Source: Methylobacteriaceae bacterium (lineage in GTDB: Bacteria; Pseudomonadota; Alphaproteobacteria; Rhizobiales; Beijerinckiaceae). From it: DNA of 64,000 nt. The DNA lies in assembly GCA_947444195.1 (NCBI GenBank), contig CANEZL010000013.1, forward strand, positions 42,950 through 106,949, given 5' to 3'. Position numbers and translations under genes: made by a program. How positions within the stretch are numbered: the first letter of the stretch is position 1; every line of letters begins with the position of its first letter. Of this stretch, positions 41,659-50,816 are shown piece after piece. Under the pieces are notes generated by a model, which was given only the letters and a program-made list of their open reading frames with translations, was not told the DNA's origin and ran no database searches.

Positions 41659-41898
41659 TCAGTCGCAGCTCTCCTTGGTCACGGTCTTGCGGTCGCCGTA
41701 TTCGTTCGTCTTGCTCACGGTCTTGGAGGCGCAGCCGTCGCTGGTCTCGCGCGTCTCCACGGTCTTGCGCTCCGTGGAGGGGCGGTCGACCACCACCGTG
41801 TCGGGGGCGTCGCGGCGGATCACCGTGGTCTCGGCGCTGGCGGTCTGGACCGAGAGGGCGGTGAGCAGGGTCGCGGCGGCGGGAAGCAGGAAGCGCAT
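41659..41898 (-). CDS. Small secreted protein, uncharacterised
   Basis: 79 residues. A signal peptide (MRFLLPAAATLLTALSVQTASA) is followed by a hydrophilic, Thr/Lys/Arg/Asp-rich mature part with two cysteines: TVIRRDAPDTVVVDRPSTER, TSDGCASKTVSKTNEYGD, KTVTKESCD. Repeated T-V-x-K/R steps suggest b-structure and the cysteines could bridge. Similar short periplasmic proteins are frequent in Methylobacterium and Bradyrhizobium, with no known role. The gene is convergent with the GNAT gene and divergent from the flippase. Confidence 0.6.
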   Translation of the reverse strand: MRFLLPAAATLLTALSVQTASAETTVIRRDAPDTVVVDRPSTERKTVETRETSDGCASKTVSKTNEYGDRKTVTKESCD

Positions 41899-42042
41899 GG
41901 TCGAGGTCTCCTCAGTCTGGGCCTGTTCGGGCCCAGCAACGGCCGTCCCGCCCGGAGGGTTCCCGGCCGCGCGGGACGAGGGATTAGGGAAATCTTACCG
42001 GCTCGCCGCCTAGACCAGCGGACGACCTTCGAGAGCTGAGCC

Positions 42043-43485
42043 ATGGCCGTCATCGCCGCCTTCGTCCTGAACGCCGGCCTGAACTTCGCCCTCGGTCTCC
42101 TCCTCGCCAAGCTCCTGGGGCCGGCCGATTTCGGCCTGTTCGCCCTGGCGACGGCGGGCGCGGTCGTCCTCAACACGGTCCTGTTCGAGTGGCTGCGTCT
42201 GTCGGCGACGCGGTTCTACTCGGGCCGGGTGCGGGTGGACGAGCCCTGGATCCGCCACGGCCTCGACCGGGCCTACGCGGTGGTCGGCCTCGCCCTGGTG
42301 GCGGCGTCCGGGCTGGCGCTCGCCTTCGGGTTCGCCGACGGGCCCGCGGGCCGCGGCGCGGTGCTCGCCGGCACCATGCTGGCGGCGCTCGGCAACGGCG
42401 TGTTCGACTACCACGCGGCGCTCGCCCGCGCCCGCTTCGTCGGGCGGCTCTATCTCGGCCTCGTGGCGGTGAAGAACGGGCTCGCCTTCGTGGCCATGGC
42501 GGCGGCCGCTTGGTTCCTCGGCGAGCCGGCCTGGGTCCTGGCGGTGGCGGGCGTCAGCTGCGTGCTCTCGGTGCTCGTCCTGCACCGGCCCCTGCGCGAT
42601 CCCGCGGCGCCCGTCGCCCGCGACAAGATGCGCGCGGGCTGGCGCCTGTTCATGACCTACGGGCTGCCGCTCATCGCGGCCAACGCCGTCTACCAGCTCA
42701 TGCCCTTCCTGAACCGCGGCGTGATCGCCGCCCATGCGGGCTTCGCCGAGGCCGGCTACTTCGCCCTGGCCTCGGACGTCACCGGCCGCAGCCTGACGAC
42801 GCTCGGCACCGCCCTCGACCTCCTCCTGTTCCAGATCGCCGTGCGCGCCGAGGAGACCCACGGCCGCGTGGCGGCGGAGGCACAGGTGAGCCGCAACGCG
42901 GGCGTGGTCTTCGCGCTGCTCACCCCCTGCGCGGTCGGCTTCTGGGCGGTGCTGCCGGCCCTCGAAGGGCTCGTGGTGCCGGAGGCCTATCGCGGGCCCT
43001 TCGCCCTCTACGCGAGCCTGCTCATCCCCGGCCTGTTCTGCCTGTCGCTGATGTTCTTCGCCATCAACCCGATCTTCCAGATCCGGCGTCGCACCCTGCC
43101 GGTGATCGCCGCCGCCGGGGTCGGGCTCGCGGCGAACGCCATCGGCCTCCTCGTCCTGCCGCCGCTCCTCGGGGGGGCGGGCATCGCCCTGGCGCAGAGC
43201 CTCGGCCTCGCCGCGGCGGGGATCTGGCTCGCGGCGCGGGCGCTCACGGGGCCCGAGCGCCTGCACCTGCCCTGGCGGGCCATCGCGGCGGCTTCGGCGG
43301 CGAGCCTCCTCATGGGCCTCGCGCTGGCGCCCTTCCGCCACCTGGAGCCCGGCCTCGCCCTGGCGGCCTGCCTGCCGCTCGGCATCGGCCTGTACGGGGG
43401 CCTCGTCTGGATCTTCGACATCGCGGGCCTGCGCGGCCACGTCCTGGCCCGGTTCCGGCCGGCCTTCCCGGCGCCTGCCGAATGA
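42043..43485 (+). CDS. MOP-superfamily polysaccharide flippase (Wzx-like)
   Basis: 480 residues, 12 to 14 hydrophobic helices. The N-terminus, AAFVLNAGLNFALGLLLAKLLGPADFGLF (in short: LLLAKLLGPADFGLFALA), has the L-G-P-x-D/E-F-G-x-x pattern of Wzx/PST exporters. Later elements, LFMTYGLPLIAANAVYQLMP and VAEPEAYRGPF-like VVPEAYRGPFALY, agree with this family. It should flip a lipid-linked oligosaccharide unit across the inner membrane for capsule, exopolysaccharide or O-antigen. No other polysaccharide polymerisation gene is adjacent; the nearest glycosyltransferases are 14-20 kb away. It is followed by the glcE gene after 180 bases. Confidence 0.82.
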   Translation: MAVIAAFVLNAGLNFALGLLLAKLLGPADFGLFALATAGAVVLNTVLFEWLRLSATRFYSGRVRVDEPWIRHGLDRAYAVVGLALVAASGLALAFGFADGPAGRGAVLAGTMLAALGNGVFDYHAALARARFVGRLYLGLVAVKNGLAFVAMAAAAWFLGEPAWVLAVAGVSCVLSVLVLHRPLRDPAAPVARDKMRAGWRLFMTYGLPLIAANAVYQLMPFLNRGVIAAHAGFAEAGYFALASDVTGRSLTTLGTALDLLLFQIAVRAEETHGRVAAEAQVSRNAGVVFALLTPCAVGFWAVLPALEGLVVPEAYRGPFALYASLLIPGLFCLSLMFFAINPIFQIRRRTLPVIAAAGVGLAANAIGLLVLPPLLGGAGIALAQSLGLAAAGIWLAARALTGPERLHLPWRAIAAASAASLLMGLALAPFRHLEPGLALAACLPLGIGLYGGLVWIFDIAGLRGHVLARFRPAFPAPAE

Positions 43486-43667
43486 GCCGCCGGACGGGGC
43501 GCGATGTCACCGTCCGCCTCCGGCGCGCGCTTGAACCGCGGGTTCAAACCCGCATGATCCTGCCATAGGTGTCTCTCCGGGAGCGTCCGCCAGCGGGCGC
43601 CTCCCGGGGACGACGCGCGAGAACGGCCCGCACGGCGCAAAGGCCGGCGGCGACGGGGCAGGAAACG

Positions 43668-44843
43668 ATGCGTTCATACGAGCCCCGCGACGAGGGCGAG
43701 GCGAGGGAGACCGTGCGCGCGGCGGTCGCCCGCGGGGAGCGGCTGCGCCTCGCCGGCGGCGACACCAAGGCCGGCCTCGGGCGCCCCGCCCAGGACGAGG
43801 CGACGCTCTCGGCCGCGGGGCTCACCGGCATCACCCTCTACGAGCCCGCCGAGATGGTGGTGGCGGCCCGCGCCGGCACGCCGCTCGCCGAGGTGCAGGC
43901 GCTGCTCGCTGGCCGCGGCCAGATGCTGCCCTTCGAGCCCGTGGACCACCGCGCCCTCCTCGGCAGCACCGGCACGCCCACCTTCGGGGCGGTGGCCGCC
44001 ATCAACAATTCCGGGCCCCGCCGCATCAATGCGGGGGCGGCGCGCGACAGCCTGATCGGCGTGCGCTTCGTCAACGGCCGGGGCGAGGCCATCAAGTCGG
44101 GCGGGCGGGTGATGAAGAACGTCACCGGCCTCGACCTCGTGAAGCTGATGGCCGGCTCGTGGGGCACGCTCGGCCTTCTCACCGAGGTCACCTTCAAGGT
44201 GCTCCCCGTGCAGGAGCGGGTCGCGACCCTGGTCTTCCGCGGCCTCCACGACGCCCGCGCCGTGGAGGCCCTGTCCGCGGCGCTGGGCTCGCCCTTCGAG
44301 CTCACCGGCGCGGCCCATCTCCCGGCCGGGATCGCGGGACCCGAGGCGCGCACCCTGATGCGGGTGGAGGGCTTCTCCGATTCCATCGACTACCGCCTGG
44401 GCGAGTTGCGCCGCCTGCTCAAGCGCTTCGGCGCGCCGGAGGTCTCGGACGAGGCCGGACTCTGGGAGCCGGTTCGCGACGTGCATCCCTTCGCCGGGAG
44501 CGGGGCTGCCGTCTGGCGCATCTCCACCGCGCCGACGCGGGGACCCGCCCTCACCGCGGAGATCGCCCGCGGGCTCGCCGCGCGCTGGTACTACGATTGG
44601 GGCGGCGGCCTGATCTGGCTGGAGACGCCCGCCGAGGGGGATGCGGGCGCCGCGATCATCCGCGCCGCGGTGAAGGCGCAGGGGGGGAACGCCACCCTCC
44701 TGCGCGCGCCCGCCGCGCTGCGGGCCGCCGTGCCGGTCTTCGAGCCCCTGCCCGAGCCGCTGATGCGGGTGACGCAAGGGATCAAGGCGGCGCATGATCC
44801 GGGCGGTGTGTTCAATTCGGGCCGGATGTACGCGGGCGTGTAG
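43668..44843 (+). CDS. glcE: Glycolate oxidase, FAD-binding subunit GlcE
   Basis: 391 residues. The FAD_binding_4 domain shows RLAGGDTKAGLGRPAQDEAT, YEPAEMVVAARAGTPLAEVQ, LPFEPVDHRALLGSTGTPTF (in short) and the G-G-x-x-x-N-x-x-G equivalents FGAVAAINNSGPRRINAGAA and GGRVMKNVTGLDLVKLMAGS. The C-terminus ends HDPGGVFNSGRMYAGV, typical of GlcE. With GlcD and GlcF it oxidises glycolate to glyoxylate at the membrane; glyoxylate feeds the serine cycle in methylotrophs. The ATG at 43668 has GGCAGGAAA just upstream. glcD, normally first in the operon, is not here; a flippase precedes it. glcF follows after 57 bases. Confidence 0.92.
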   Translation: MRSYEPRDEGEARETVRAAVARGERLRLAGGDTKAGLGRPAQDEATLSAAGLTGITLYEPAEMVVAARAGTPLAEVQALLAGRGQMLPFEPVDHRALLGSTGTPTFGAVAAINNSGPRRINAGAARDSLIGVRFVNGRGEAIKSGGRVMKNVTGLDLVKLMAGSWGTLGLLTEVTFKVLPVQERVATLVFRGLHDARAVEALSAALGSPFELTGAAHLPAGIAGPEARTLMRVEGFSDSIDYRLGELRRLLKRFGAPEVSDEAGLWEPVRDVHPFAGSGAAVWRISTAPTRGPALTAEIARGLAARWYYDWGGGLIWLETPAEGDAGAAIIRAAVKAQGGNATLLRAPAALRAAVPVFEPLPEPLMRVTQGIKAAHDPGGVFNSGRMYAGV

Positions 44844-44900
44844 CCCGCCGGTCCGGCCGCGTATCGGAAGAAGAACAGGCGAAGGCCCGGGGACGAGACC

Positions 44901-46244
44901 GTGCAGACCAATTTCAGCCTCACGCAACTCGCCGATCCGGCGATGGCGGCCTCGGAAAAAATCCTGCGCACCTGCGTGCATTGCGGCTTCTGCACGGCGA
45001 CCTGCCCGACCTATCTCCTGTTGGGCGACGAGCTCGATTCCCCGCGCGGAAGAATCTACCTGATCAAGGACATGCTGGAGGGCGGCAAGGCGGCCTCGGC
45101 GGAAGTGGTGCGCCACGTCGACCGCTGCCTGACCTGCCTGTCCTGCATGACGACCTGTCCGTCCGGCGTGCACTACATGCACCTCGTCGATCATGCCCGC
45201 GCGCATATCGAGCGGACCTTCACCCGCAGCGCCGACGACCGGTGGCTTCGCGCGATCCTCGCCTTCGTGCTGCCCTATCCGAACCGCTTCCGCCTCGCGC
45301 TGCTGGCCGCGCGGATCGGCAGCCCGTTCCGCGGGCTCGTGGCCCGGCTGCCGCGGGTCGGCAACCGGTTCGCGGCGATGCTCGATCTGGCGCCGGCGGC
45401 GCTGCCCAACCGCAACCCCACCGACCGGCCCGGCACCTTCCCGGCGCCCGAGAGCGCGGCGCCCCGCCGCCGGGTGGCGCTCCTGCGCGGCTGCGCCCAG
45501 AGCGTGCTGCGACCCGATTTCAACGAGGCGGCGATCCGCCTGCTCAACCGGCACGGGGTCGAGGTGGTGCAGGCGGCGGAAGGCTGCTGCGGCGCGCTCA
45601 CCCACCACATGGGCAAGGAGCACAGCGCCCACGCCCACGCGAAACAGGCGATCGACGCCTGGACCCGCGAGATCGAGGGGGGCGGCCTCGACGCGATCCT
45701 GGTGACGGCGTCGGGCTGCGGCACCACGATCAAGGATTACGGCTTCATGTTCCGCGAGGACCCGGCCTACGCGGCGAAGGCCGCCCGCGTCTCGGCCCTC
45801 GCCAAGGACGTCACCGAGTACGTGGCGCAGCTCGGCCTGATGGAGCCGGTGGTCGAGACCGACCTCGTGGTGGCCTACCACTCCGCCTGCTCGATGCAGC
45901 ACGGCCAGGGCATCCGCACCGAGCCGAAGGCGCTCCTGAAGCGGGCGGGCTTCACGGTGAAGGACGTGCCGGAGGGCCATATCTGCTGCGGCTCGGCCGG
46001 CACCTACAACATCCTCCAGCCCGAGATCGCCGGAAAGCTGCGCGCCCGCAAGGTCGCCAACATCGAGCGGATGCGGCCCGATCTCATCGCCACCGGCAAT
46101 ATCGGCTGCGCCACGCAGATCGGGCGGGGCACCGAGATCCCGATCCTGCACACGGTGGAGCTTCTCGACTGGGCGACCGGCGGCCCGCGGCCCGAGGCCC
46201 TCGACCGGGTGGCGCGCTCCCAGGCCCTGGAGGCGGCCGAGTGA
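44901..46244 (+). CDS. glcF: Glycolate oxidase, iron-sulfur subunit GlcF
   Basis: 447 residues from a GTG start at 44901. Two [4Fe-4S] sites are visible: CVHCGFCTATCP near residue 31 and CLTCLSCMTTCP near 83. The two C-terminal cysteine-rich (CCG) domains have LLRGCAQSVLRPDFN, EGCCGALTHHMG, VTASGCGTTIKDYG, YHSACSMQHGQG and HICCGSAGTYNILQP. The protein passes electrons from the flavin subunits to the quinone pool. It is 57 bases downstream of glcE. A convergent hydrolase gene ends 7 bases after it. Confidence 0.94.
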   Translation: MQTNFSLTQLADPAMAASEKILRTCVHCGFCTATCPTYLLLGDELDSPRGRIYLIKDMLEGGKAASAEVVRHVDRCLTCLSCMTTCPSGVHYMHLVDHARAHIERTFTRSADDRWLRAILAFVLPYPNRFRLALLAARIGSPFRGLVARLPRVGNRFAAMLDLAPAALPNRNPTDRPGTFPAPESAAPRRRVALLRGCAQSVLRPDFNEAAIRLLNRHGVEVVQAAEGCCGALTHHMGKEHSAHAHAKQAIDAWTREIEGGGLDAILVTASGCGTTIKDYGFMFREDPAYAAKAARVSALAKDVTEYVAQLGLMEPVVETDLVVAYHSACSMQHGQGIRTEPKALLKRAGFTVKDVPEGHICCGSAGTYNILQPEIAGKLRARKVANIERMRPDLIATGNIGCATQIGRGTEIPILHTVELLDWATGGPRPEALDRVARSQALEAAE

Positions 46245-46251
46245 GGTCGCC

Positions 46252-47226
46252 TCACAGCAGCTGGTAGGTCACCGGGATCCAGCGGTAACCCGTCCCCGCC
46301 GGGACGACGTAGCCGAGGGAGGGAAAGCTCGTGTGGTAGCCCGCCACCACGATCCCCTCGCTCGCGGCCATGTCGTAGATCCGGCGGCGCGTGCGCGCCC
46401 CCTCGGCCCGGTCCATGTCGAACAGGGCGTGCCAGTCCGGCCGGGCGAGCGAGGCCACCTCGTGATGGGCGCAGTCGCCCCAGATCAGCAGGCGTTGGCC
46501 GGCGCTCTCCACATGGTAGGCGAGGTGGCCCGGCGTGTGCCCCGGCGCGGCGAGCGCCCGGATGCCGGGCACGATCTCGGCCCCGTCCGCGACGAAGCGG
46601 GTCCGCTCGGCGAGCGGCAGCAGATGGCTGCGGAAGATCTCGGCCGACCGGGAGGCGTTGTCGGCGGGGTCCGCGCCCGGCCGCTCCCATCGCTTCCAGA
46701 AATCGAACTCCGCGGCGCCGACGACGAGGCGCGCGTTGGGGAAGGCGGGGCCTCCCCCCTCCGTCAGGCCGCCGATATGGTCGGTGTGGCAATGGGTCAG
46801 CACCACGAGGTCCACGGATTCCGGCGGACAGCCGGCCGCCCGGAGCCGTTCCGCCAGCCGCCCGCCCGCGGGGCGCGGCACGAAGCCGGCGCCGCCGTTG
46901 CCGGTGTCGAACAGGACGCGGGCGCCGCCCGTCTCCACGAGGACCGGGGTGAAGCCCGGCTGGAAGCGGTCCCCCGGCAGCCGGTTCTCGCGCATCAGCG
47001 CCGCGACCTCCTCCCGCGGCCGATCCGCGCCGACGATCGGCCAGGGCCCGTCGATGAGGCCGCCCGCGTCGAGGAGCATCGTCACCGTGAAGGCGCCGAG
47101 GCGGAAGCGGTAATGGCCGGCGCTCTCGAGGCCCGGCGTCACCGTCGCGGCATGGCCGCGGCCGGTGAGCGCGGCGCCCGTCAGCGCCGCCGCGGCGGCA
47201 AATCCCCGGCGTGTGAGTGCGGTCAT
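46252..47226 (-). CDS. Exported metallo-beta-lactamase-fold hydrolase
   Basis: 324 residues. The N-terminus MTALTRRGFAAAAALTGAAL has a twin-arginine-type signal (T-R-R-G-F). The MBL zinc motifs follow: LTHCHTDHIGGL (H-x-H-x-D-H), APGHTPGHLAYHV, WGDCAHHE and a final VAGYHTSFPSLGYV with the last histidine. The general pattern is that of AHL-lactonase/AidC-like and related hydrolases, i.e. proteins that act on lactone, ester or thioester substrates in the periplasm. The exact substrate cannot be inferred. It is divergent from an AraC regulator starting at 47357, which may control it. Confidence 0.82.
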   Translation of the reverse strand: MTALTRRGFAAAAALTGAALTGRGHAATVTPGLESAGHYRFRLGAFTVTMLLDAGGLIDGPWPIVGADRPREEVAALMRENRLPGDRFQPGFTPVLVETGGARVLFDTGNGGAGFVPRPAGGRLAERLRAAGCPPESVDLVVLTHCHTDHIGGLTEGGGPAFPNARLVVGAAEFDFWKRWERPGADPADNASRSAEIFRSHLLPLAERTRFVADGAEIVPGIRALAAPGHTPGHLAYHVESAGQRLLIWGDCAHHEVASLARPDWHALFDMDRAEGARTRRRIYDMAASEGIVVAGYHTSFPSLGYVVPAGTGYRWIPVTYQLL

Positions 47227-47356
47227 CGCCCCTGTTCCTCCCGGTGCGGACGGCTATGCTGAAGGGCCGCGCCTGCATCGGCAGGCGTAGCAGGGGCGGG
47301 AGGGCCTGCGCTTGTACGAACCTGCTGCCCGCGCGCGCCCGGCCGAGGGCGCCGCG

Positions 47357-48100
47357 ATGGGGCCCCTCTGGCACGTGGGGCGCGCGCATACCTTCTTCGC
47401 CGGGCCCCTGCGCTACAACGCGCCCCACCAGCACGGCGCTCCGGTCTATCTCGCGGGGCTCTACGGCCGCTTCCGCATCCGCGTGGAGGGGGCGGGCTGG
47501 GCCCTGTGCCGGACGGCCCTGGTGCCGGCGGGCGTTTCCCACGAGCTCGACCTCGGCGGCGAGCCCCTCGGCGTGCTCTATCTCGAACCGGGCGCCGCCG
47601 CGCCCGACGCCCTGGCCGCCCTCCTGCACGGCGCGGCGGCGAGCGGGCGGGCCCGTCTCGGCGAAGGGGGCGAGATCGCGCCCCTGCGCGACCTCTGGGA
47701 GGCGCCGGACGCGACCGCCTGGGCGGGGGCGGCGCTCGCCGATCTCACCGCCTTCGCCGGGCGCCGGGCCGGGCGGGAGAGCGATCCGCGCATCGCCCGC
47801 GTCGTCGCCCGCCTCACGGCGCGGCCGAGCCCCGACCTCTCCGCCGAGGCCCTCGCCCGCGTCGTCGGCCTGTCGTCATCACGCCTGCAGCACCTGTTTA
47901 CCCGCGAGGTCGGCGTGCCCTTCCGCCGCTACCGGGCCTGGCTCCGGATGCGGCGGGCGCTCGCCGAGGCCGCGGCGGGGGCGAACCTCACCCGGGCCGC
48001 CCATGCCGCCGGCTTCGCCGACCAGGCGCATTTCGCGCACGATTTCCGGCGGACCTTCGGGGCGCCCGCCTCCGGCAGCCTCGTGAACGTCCGGCGCTGA
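47357..48100 (+). CDS. AraC-family transcriptional regulator
   Basis: 247 residues. The N-terminal half is a cupin-like sensing domain (FFAGPLRYNAPHQHGAPVYL and ALVPAGVSHELDLGGEPLGV, with metal-cupin-like His spacing). The C-terminal two HTH modules have LSAEALARVVGLSSSRLQHLF-like DLSAEALARVVGLSSSRLQH and VGVPFRRYRAWLRMRRALAE, ending AAHAAGFADQAHFAHDFRRT, a good fit to the AraC signature. The open frame reaches 47312 through a TTG, but the ATG at 47357 gives a more usual start. It is divergent from the MBL hydrolase gene, a likely target, and followed 67 bases later by a solute-binding protein. Confidence 0.85.
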   Translation: MGPLWHVGRAHTFFAGPLRYNAPHQHGAPVYLAGLYGRFRIRVEGAGWALCRTALVPAGVSHELDLGGEPLGVLYLEPGAAAPDALAALLHGAAASGRARLGEGGEIAPLRDLWEAPDATAWAGAALADLTAFAGRRAGRESDPRIARVVARLTARPSPDLSAEALARVVGLSSSRLQHLFTREVGVPFRRYRAWLRMRRALAEAAAGANLTRAAHAAGFADQAHFAHDFRRTFGAPASGSLVNVRR

Positions 48101-48167
48101 GGGCGCCGGGACAGCGGGGCCGGCATCGCCTATGAAGGTGTGACGCGCCCCCGGTGAGCCCGGCCCC

Positions 48168-49280
48168 ATGCTCCGCACGCTCCTCGTCCTCGCCGCCCTC
48201 CATCTCGCCGCCCCGGCCCTGGCCCAGGCGCCGGTGAAGATCGGGCTCTCGGCCCCCCTCACCGGGCCGGATGCCGCCTTCGGCCAGGGCCTGCGGCTCG
48301 GCGCCGAGCAGGCGGTGGCCGATCTCAACCGCGCCGCGGGCCGGGCCCGCTTCGCCCTCGTGACGGCCGACGATGGGGGTGAGGCCCGGCGCGGCGTGGC
48401 GGTCGCCCGGCGCTTCGCGAGCGAGGGCGTGCGCCTCGTGGTCGGGCCCCTGCAATCCTCCGTGGTGGCCGCGGTGACCCCCGTCTACGAGGAGGCCGGC
48501 ATCGTCCTCGTCGCCCCCGCGGCGAGCTATCCGCCGCTCACGGGGCGCGGGGCCTGGAACCTGTTCCGCCTCATGCCCGGCGATGCCCAGCAGGCCGCGG
48601 CGGCGGCGGCCTGGCTCGCCGACCATGTCCCTGAGGGGATCGCCCTGGTCCACGACCGCTCGACCTTCGGGCGCGGCCTCGCCGACGGGGTCGCCCGGGA
48701 CCTGCGGGCGCGCAACCTGCGCGAGGTCGCCTTCGAGAGCCTGCCGCAGGGGAGCCGGGACGCCGCCGGTCTCGCCGGGCGCCTCAGGGCGGCGGGCGCA
48801 CGGGCGGTCTATTTCGGCGGCTCCGCGCCCGAGGCCGCCGTGCTGGCGCGCGCCCTGCGCGAGACGGGCCTCCCGGTCCCGATGGTGGCGAGCGACGGCA
48901 TCCTCGACCCCGCCTTCGCGACCCTCGCGGGCCCGGCGGGCGACGGCACGCTGATGACCCTGGTGCCCGAGCGGTCCCTGCCGGAGGCGCGCGGCCGGGC
49001 GGCCCCGCGCACGCCGGAGGCCGACCTCGTCGCCGCCCCCGCCTACGCGGCGGTCGAGGTGCTGGCCCAGGCGCTGGCCCGCCTCCCCGCGCAAGGGGGC
49101 ACGCGCCCCCCAGACGGGCGCCGCGTGGCCGAGGCGCTCCATGCGGGCCGCTTCCGCACGGCGGTGGGCGAGGTGGCGTTCGACGGGACGGGCGATCCGC
49201 GGCCGGGCGCCGTGGCCCTGCGGGTCTGGCGCACCACGCCGGACGGTCGGCTCGACTACGCGGGTAACGAGCGACCTTGA
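48168..49280 (+). CDS. ABC-type solute-binding protein, branched-chain amino acid (LivJ) type
   Basis: 370 residues. A signal peptide (MLRTLLVLAALHLAAPALAQ) precedes a periplasmic-binding fold of the Leu/Ile/Val type I class: VKIGLSAPLTGPDAAFGQGL, LVTADDGGEARRGVAVARRF, GVRLVVGPLQSSVVAAVTPV and FRLMPGDAQQAAAAAAWLAD. No permease or ATPase gene accompanies it, so either a remote transporter uses it or it serves in sensing. The ligand could be an amino acid, amide or aromatic acid. It is on the same strand as the AraC regulator upstream. Confidence 0.85.
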   Translation: MLRTLLVLAALHLAAPALAQAPVKIGLSAPLTGPDAAFGQGLRLGAEQAVADLNRAAGRARFALVTADDGGEARRGVAVARRFASEGVRLVVGPLQSSVVAAVTPVYEEAGIVLVAPAASYPPLTGRGAWNLFRLMPGDAQQAAAAAAWLADHVPEGIALVHDRSTFGRGLADGVARDLRARNLREVAFESLPQGSRDAAGLAGRLRAAGARAVYFGGSAPEAAVLARALRETGLPVPMVASDGILDPAFATLAGPAGDGTLMTLVPERSLPEARGRAAPRTPEADLVAAPAYAAVEVLAQALARLPAQGGTRPPDGRRVAEALHAGRFRTAVGEVAFDGTGDPRPGAVALRVWRTTPDGRLDYAGNERP

Positions 49281-49495
49281 ATCCTGTCGAGGAGGCGGGC
49301 CCGCGCCGCCGTGACGGCTTGCCGATGGGCGCTGCGGCGACTACATCCGGGCACGCTCGGCGGTACGGCTCCCGTGCCCGGCCCTGGCCGGATCACGGAT
49401 CGAGACCGGCGCCGCCGCGTTTCTTGTCAGAACGTCACACGAGACGCGAGAATGCCGGAACGCCTGCTTCCAGACGGTCCGACTGGAGAAGGTGA

Positions 49496-49774
49496 ATGGC
49501 AAAAGAAGAGTTGATGCAGTTCGACGGTCTCGTTCTCGAGATCCTGCCCGATGCGCGCTACCGGGTGCAGCTGGACCAGGGCCACGAGATCGTCGCCTAC
49601 ACCGCCGGCAAGATGAAGAAGAACCGCATCAAGACGCTCGCGGGCGACCGCGTCACCGTCGAGATGTCGCCCTACGACCTGGAGAAGGGCCGCCTCGTGT
49701 TCCGTCACAAGGACGAGCGTTCCTCGGGGCCGCGGCCGCCCATGCGCGGGGGCGGTCAGTTCCGCCGGCGCTGA
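49496..49774 (+). CDS. infA: Translation initiation factor IF-1 with C-terminal tail
   Basis: 92 residues; the usual bacterial IF-1 is 72. The S1-type OB fold is complete: [60 protein letters not shown] and [10 protein letters not shown]. About 18 extra residues follow ([18 protein letters not shown]), Gly/Arg/Pro-rich and basic. IF-1 binds the ribosomal A site during initiation. Such tailed forms occur in Rhizobiales, some of which carry two infA genes. The tail could be an extra RNA contact. A ribosome site GGAGAAGGTGA lies just before the ATG. An exporter gene follows with an overlapping, unusual start. Confidence 0.95.
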   Translation: MAKEELMQFDGLVLEILPDARYRVQLDQGHEIVAYTAGKMKKNRIKTLAGDRVTVEMSPYDLEKGRLVFRHKDERSSGPRPPMRGGGQFRRR

Positions 49775-50733
49775 ACGTCCCGGCGGCGGGCGCCCGGCCC
49801 GGCCGCGCCTACCTCCTCCTCCTCTTCACGATGCTGGTCTGGGCCGGCAACGTGATCGCGTCGCGCTGGGCGCCGGGTCAGGTCTCGCCCCAGGCGCTGA
49901 CCACCCTGCGCTGGGCCTTCCCCTGCCTGATCCTCGCCGGCGCCGCCGGTCGACGCATCCTCGCCGAGCGCGAGGGCCTGCGCCGCGCGTGGCTGCGCGT
50001 GCTGCTGATGGGGGCGGTCGGCTACACCCTCTATGCCAGCCTGTTCTACGCGGCCGGCGCCCATACGAGCGCAGTCAACATCGCCCTCTTGCAGGGGGCG
50101 ATCCCCGTCCTCGTCCTGCTCCTGAATTTCCTCGTGCGCGGCCAGCCCGTGTCCCTGGGCCAGGGCATCGGTGTCGCCGCCACCCTCGTCGGCGCCGGCA
50201 TCGTGGCCACGCACGGCAACCTCGCGGCGCTCGCCGCCCTCGACCTCAACCGCGGCGACGTGATGATGCTCGTCGCCTGCCTGCTCTACGCGGCCTACAC
50301 GGTGGCGCTGGCGGAACGGCCGAAGGTCTCGGGGATCACCTTTTTCGCGGCGATGGCCGCTGCCGCCCTCGTCACCTCCCTGCCGCCGCTCGCCGCGGAA
50401 TGGGCGACCGGGCGCCTGATCTGGCCGACGGCGACGGGCTGGCTCATCGTCGTCTACGTGGCGCTCGGGCCCTCGCTCGTGGCGCAACTCACCTTCCTGC
50501 GCGCCGTCGAGATGATCGGCCCGAACCGGGCGGGCCTGTTCGTCAACCTCGTGCCGATCTTCGGGGCGGCGCTCGCCGTCGTCATCGCCCACGAGCCCTT
50601 CGGGCGCACCGACGCCCTCGCGCTCGCCTTCGTCATCGGCGGCATCGTCTGCGCCGAGCGCCTGCGGCCCCGGGCCGCGCCGCCGGCCGTGCCGGCCGCG
50701 GAGGTGGTCACGCCCGAGCCCCCGCGGCGCTGA
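49771..50733 (+). CDS. EamA/DMT-family exporter; start codon uncertain
   Basis: About 320 residues if translation begins near the infA stop. Ten helices in two EamA repeats: [20 protein letters not shown] at the start, [37 protein letters not shown], then [20 protein letters not shown] (in short) and [15 protein letters not shown] [20 protein letters not shown] near the end. The frame has no ATG, GTG or TTG between 49492 and the ATG at 49831, which lies inside helix 1. A CTG at 49771, overlapping the infA TGA, or the GTG at 49492 with a very long non-homologous lead, are the other options. CTG with coupling to infA is favoured. Substrate unknown. Confidence 0.75.
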   Translation: MNVPAAGARPGRAYLLLLFTMLVWAGNVIASRWAPGQVSPQALTTLRWAFPCLILAGAAGRRILAEREGLRRAWLRVLLMGAVGYTLYASLFYAAGAHTSAVNIALLQGAIPVLVLLLNFLVRGQPVSLGQGIGVAATLVGAGIVATHGNLAALAALDLNRGDVMMLVACLLYAAYTVALAERPKVSGITFFAAMAAAALVTSLPPLAAEWATGRLIWPTATGWLIVVYVALGPSLVAQLTFLRAVEMIGPNRAGLFVNLVPIFGAALAVVIAHEPFGRTDALALAFVIGGIVCAERLRPRAAPPAVPAAEVVTPEPPRR

Positions 50734-50782
50734 GCACCGTGTCTCTCACGGAACGCCCTCCGCGCCGTCGCTGCCGGAGGGA

Positions 50783-50804
50783 GGACTCCCGGAGACGGGA
50801 GTCC
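50783..50804. terminator. Hairpin between convergent genes
   Basis: GGACTCCCG-GAGA-CGGGAGTCC, a perfect 9-bp stem with a four-base loop, in the 83-base gap between the exporter and the glycine-rich secreted protein gene. It can serve both directions; no T-run is present. Confidence 0.5.
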
Positions 50805-50816
50805 CGTGAGGTGCCC

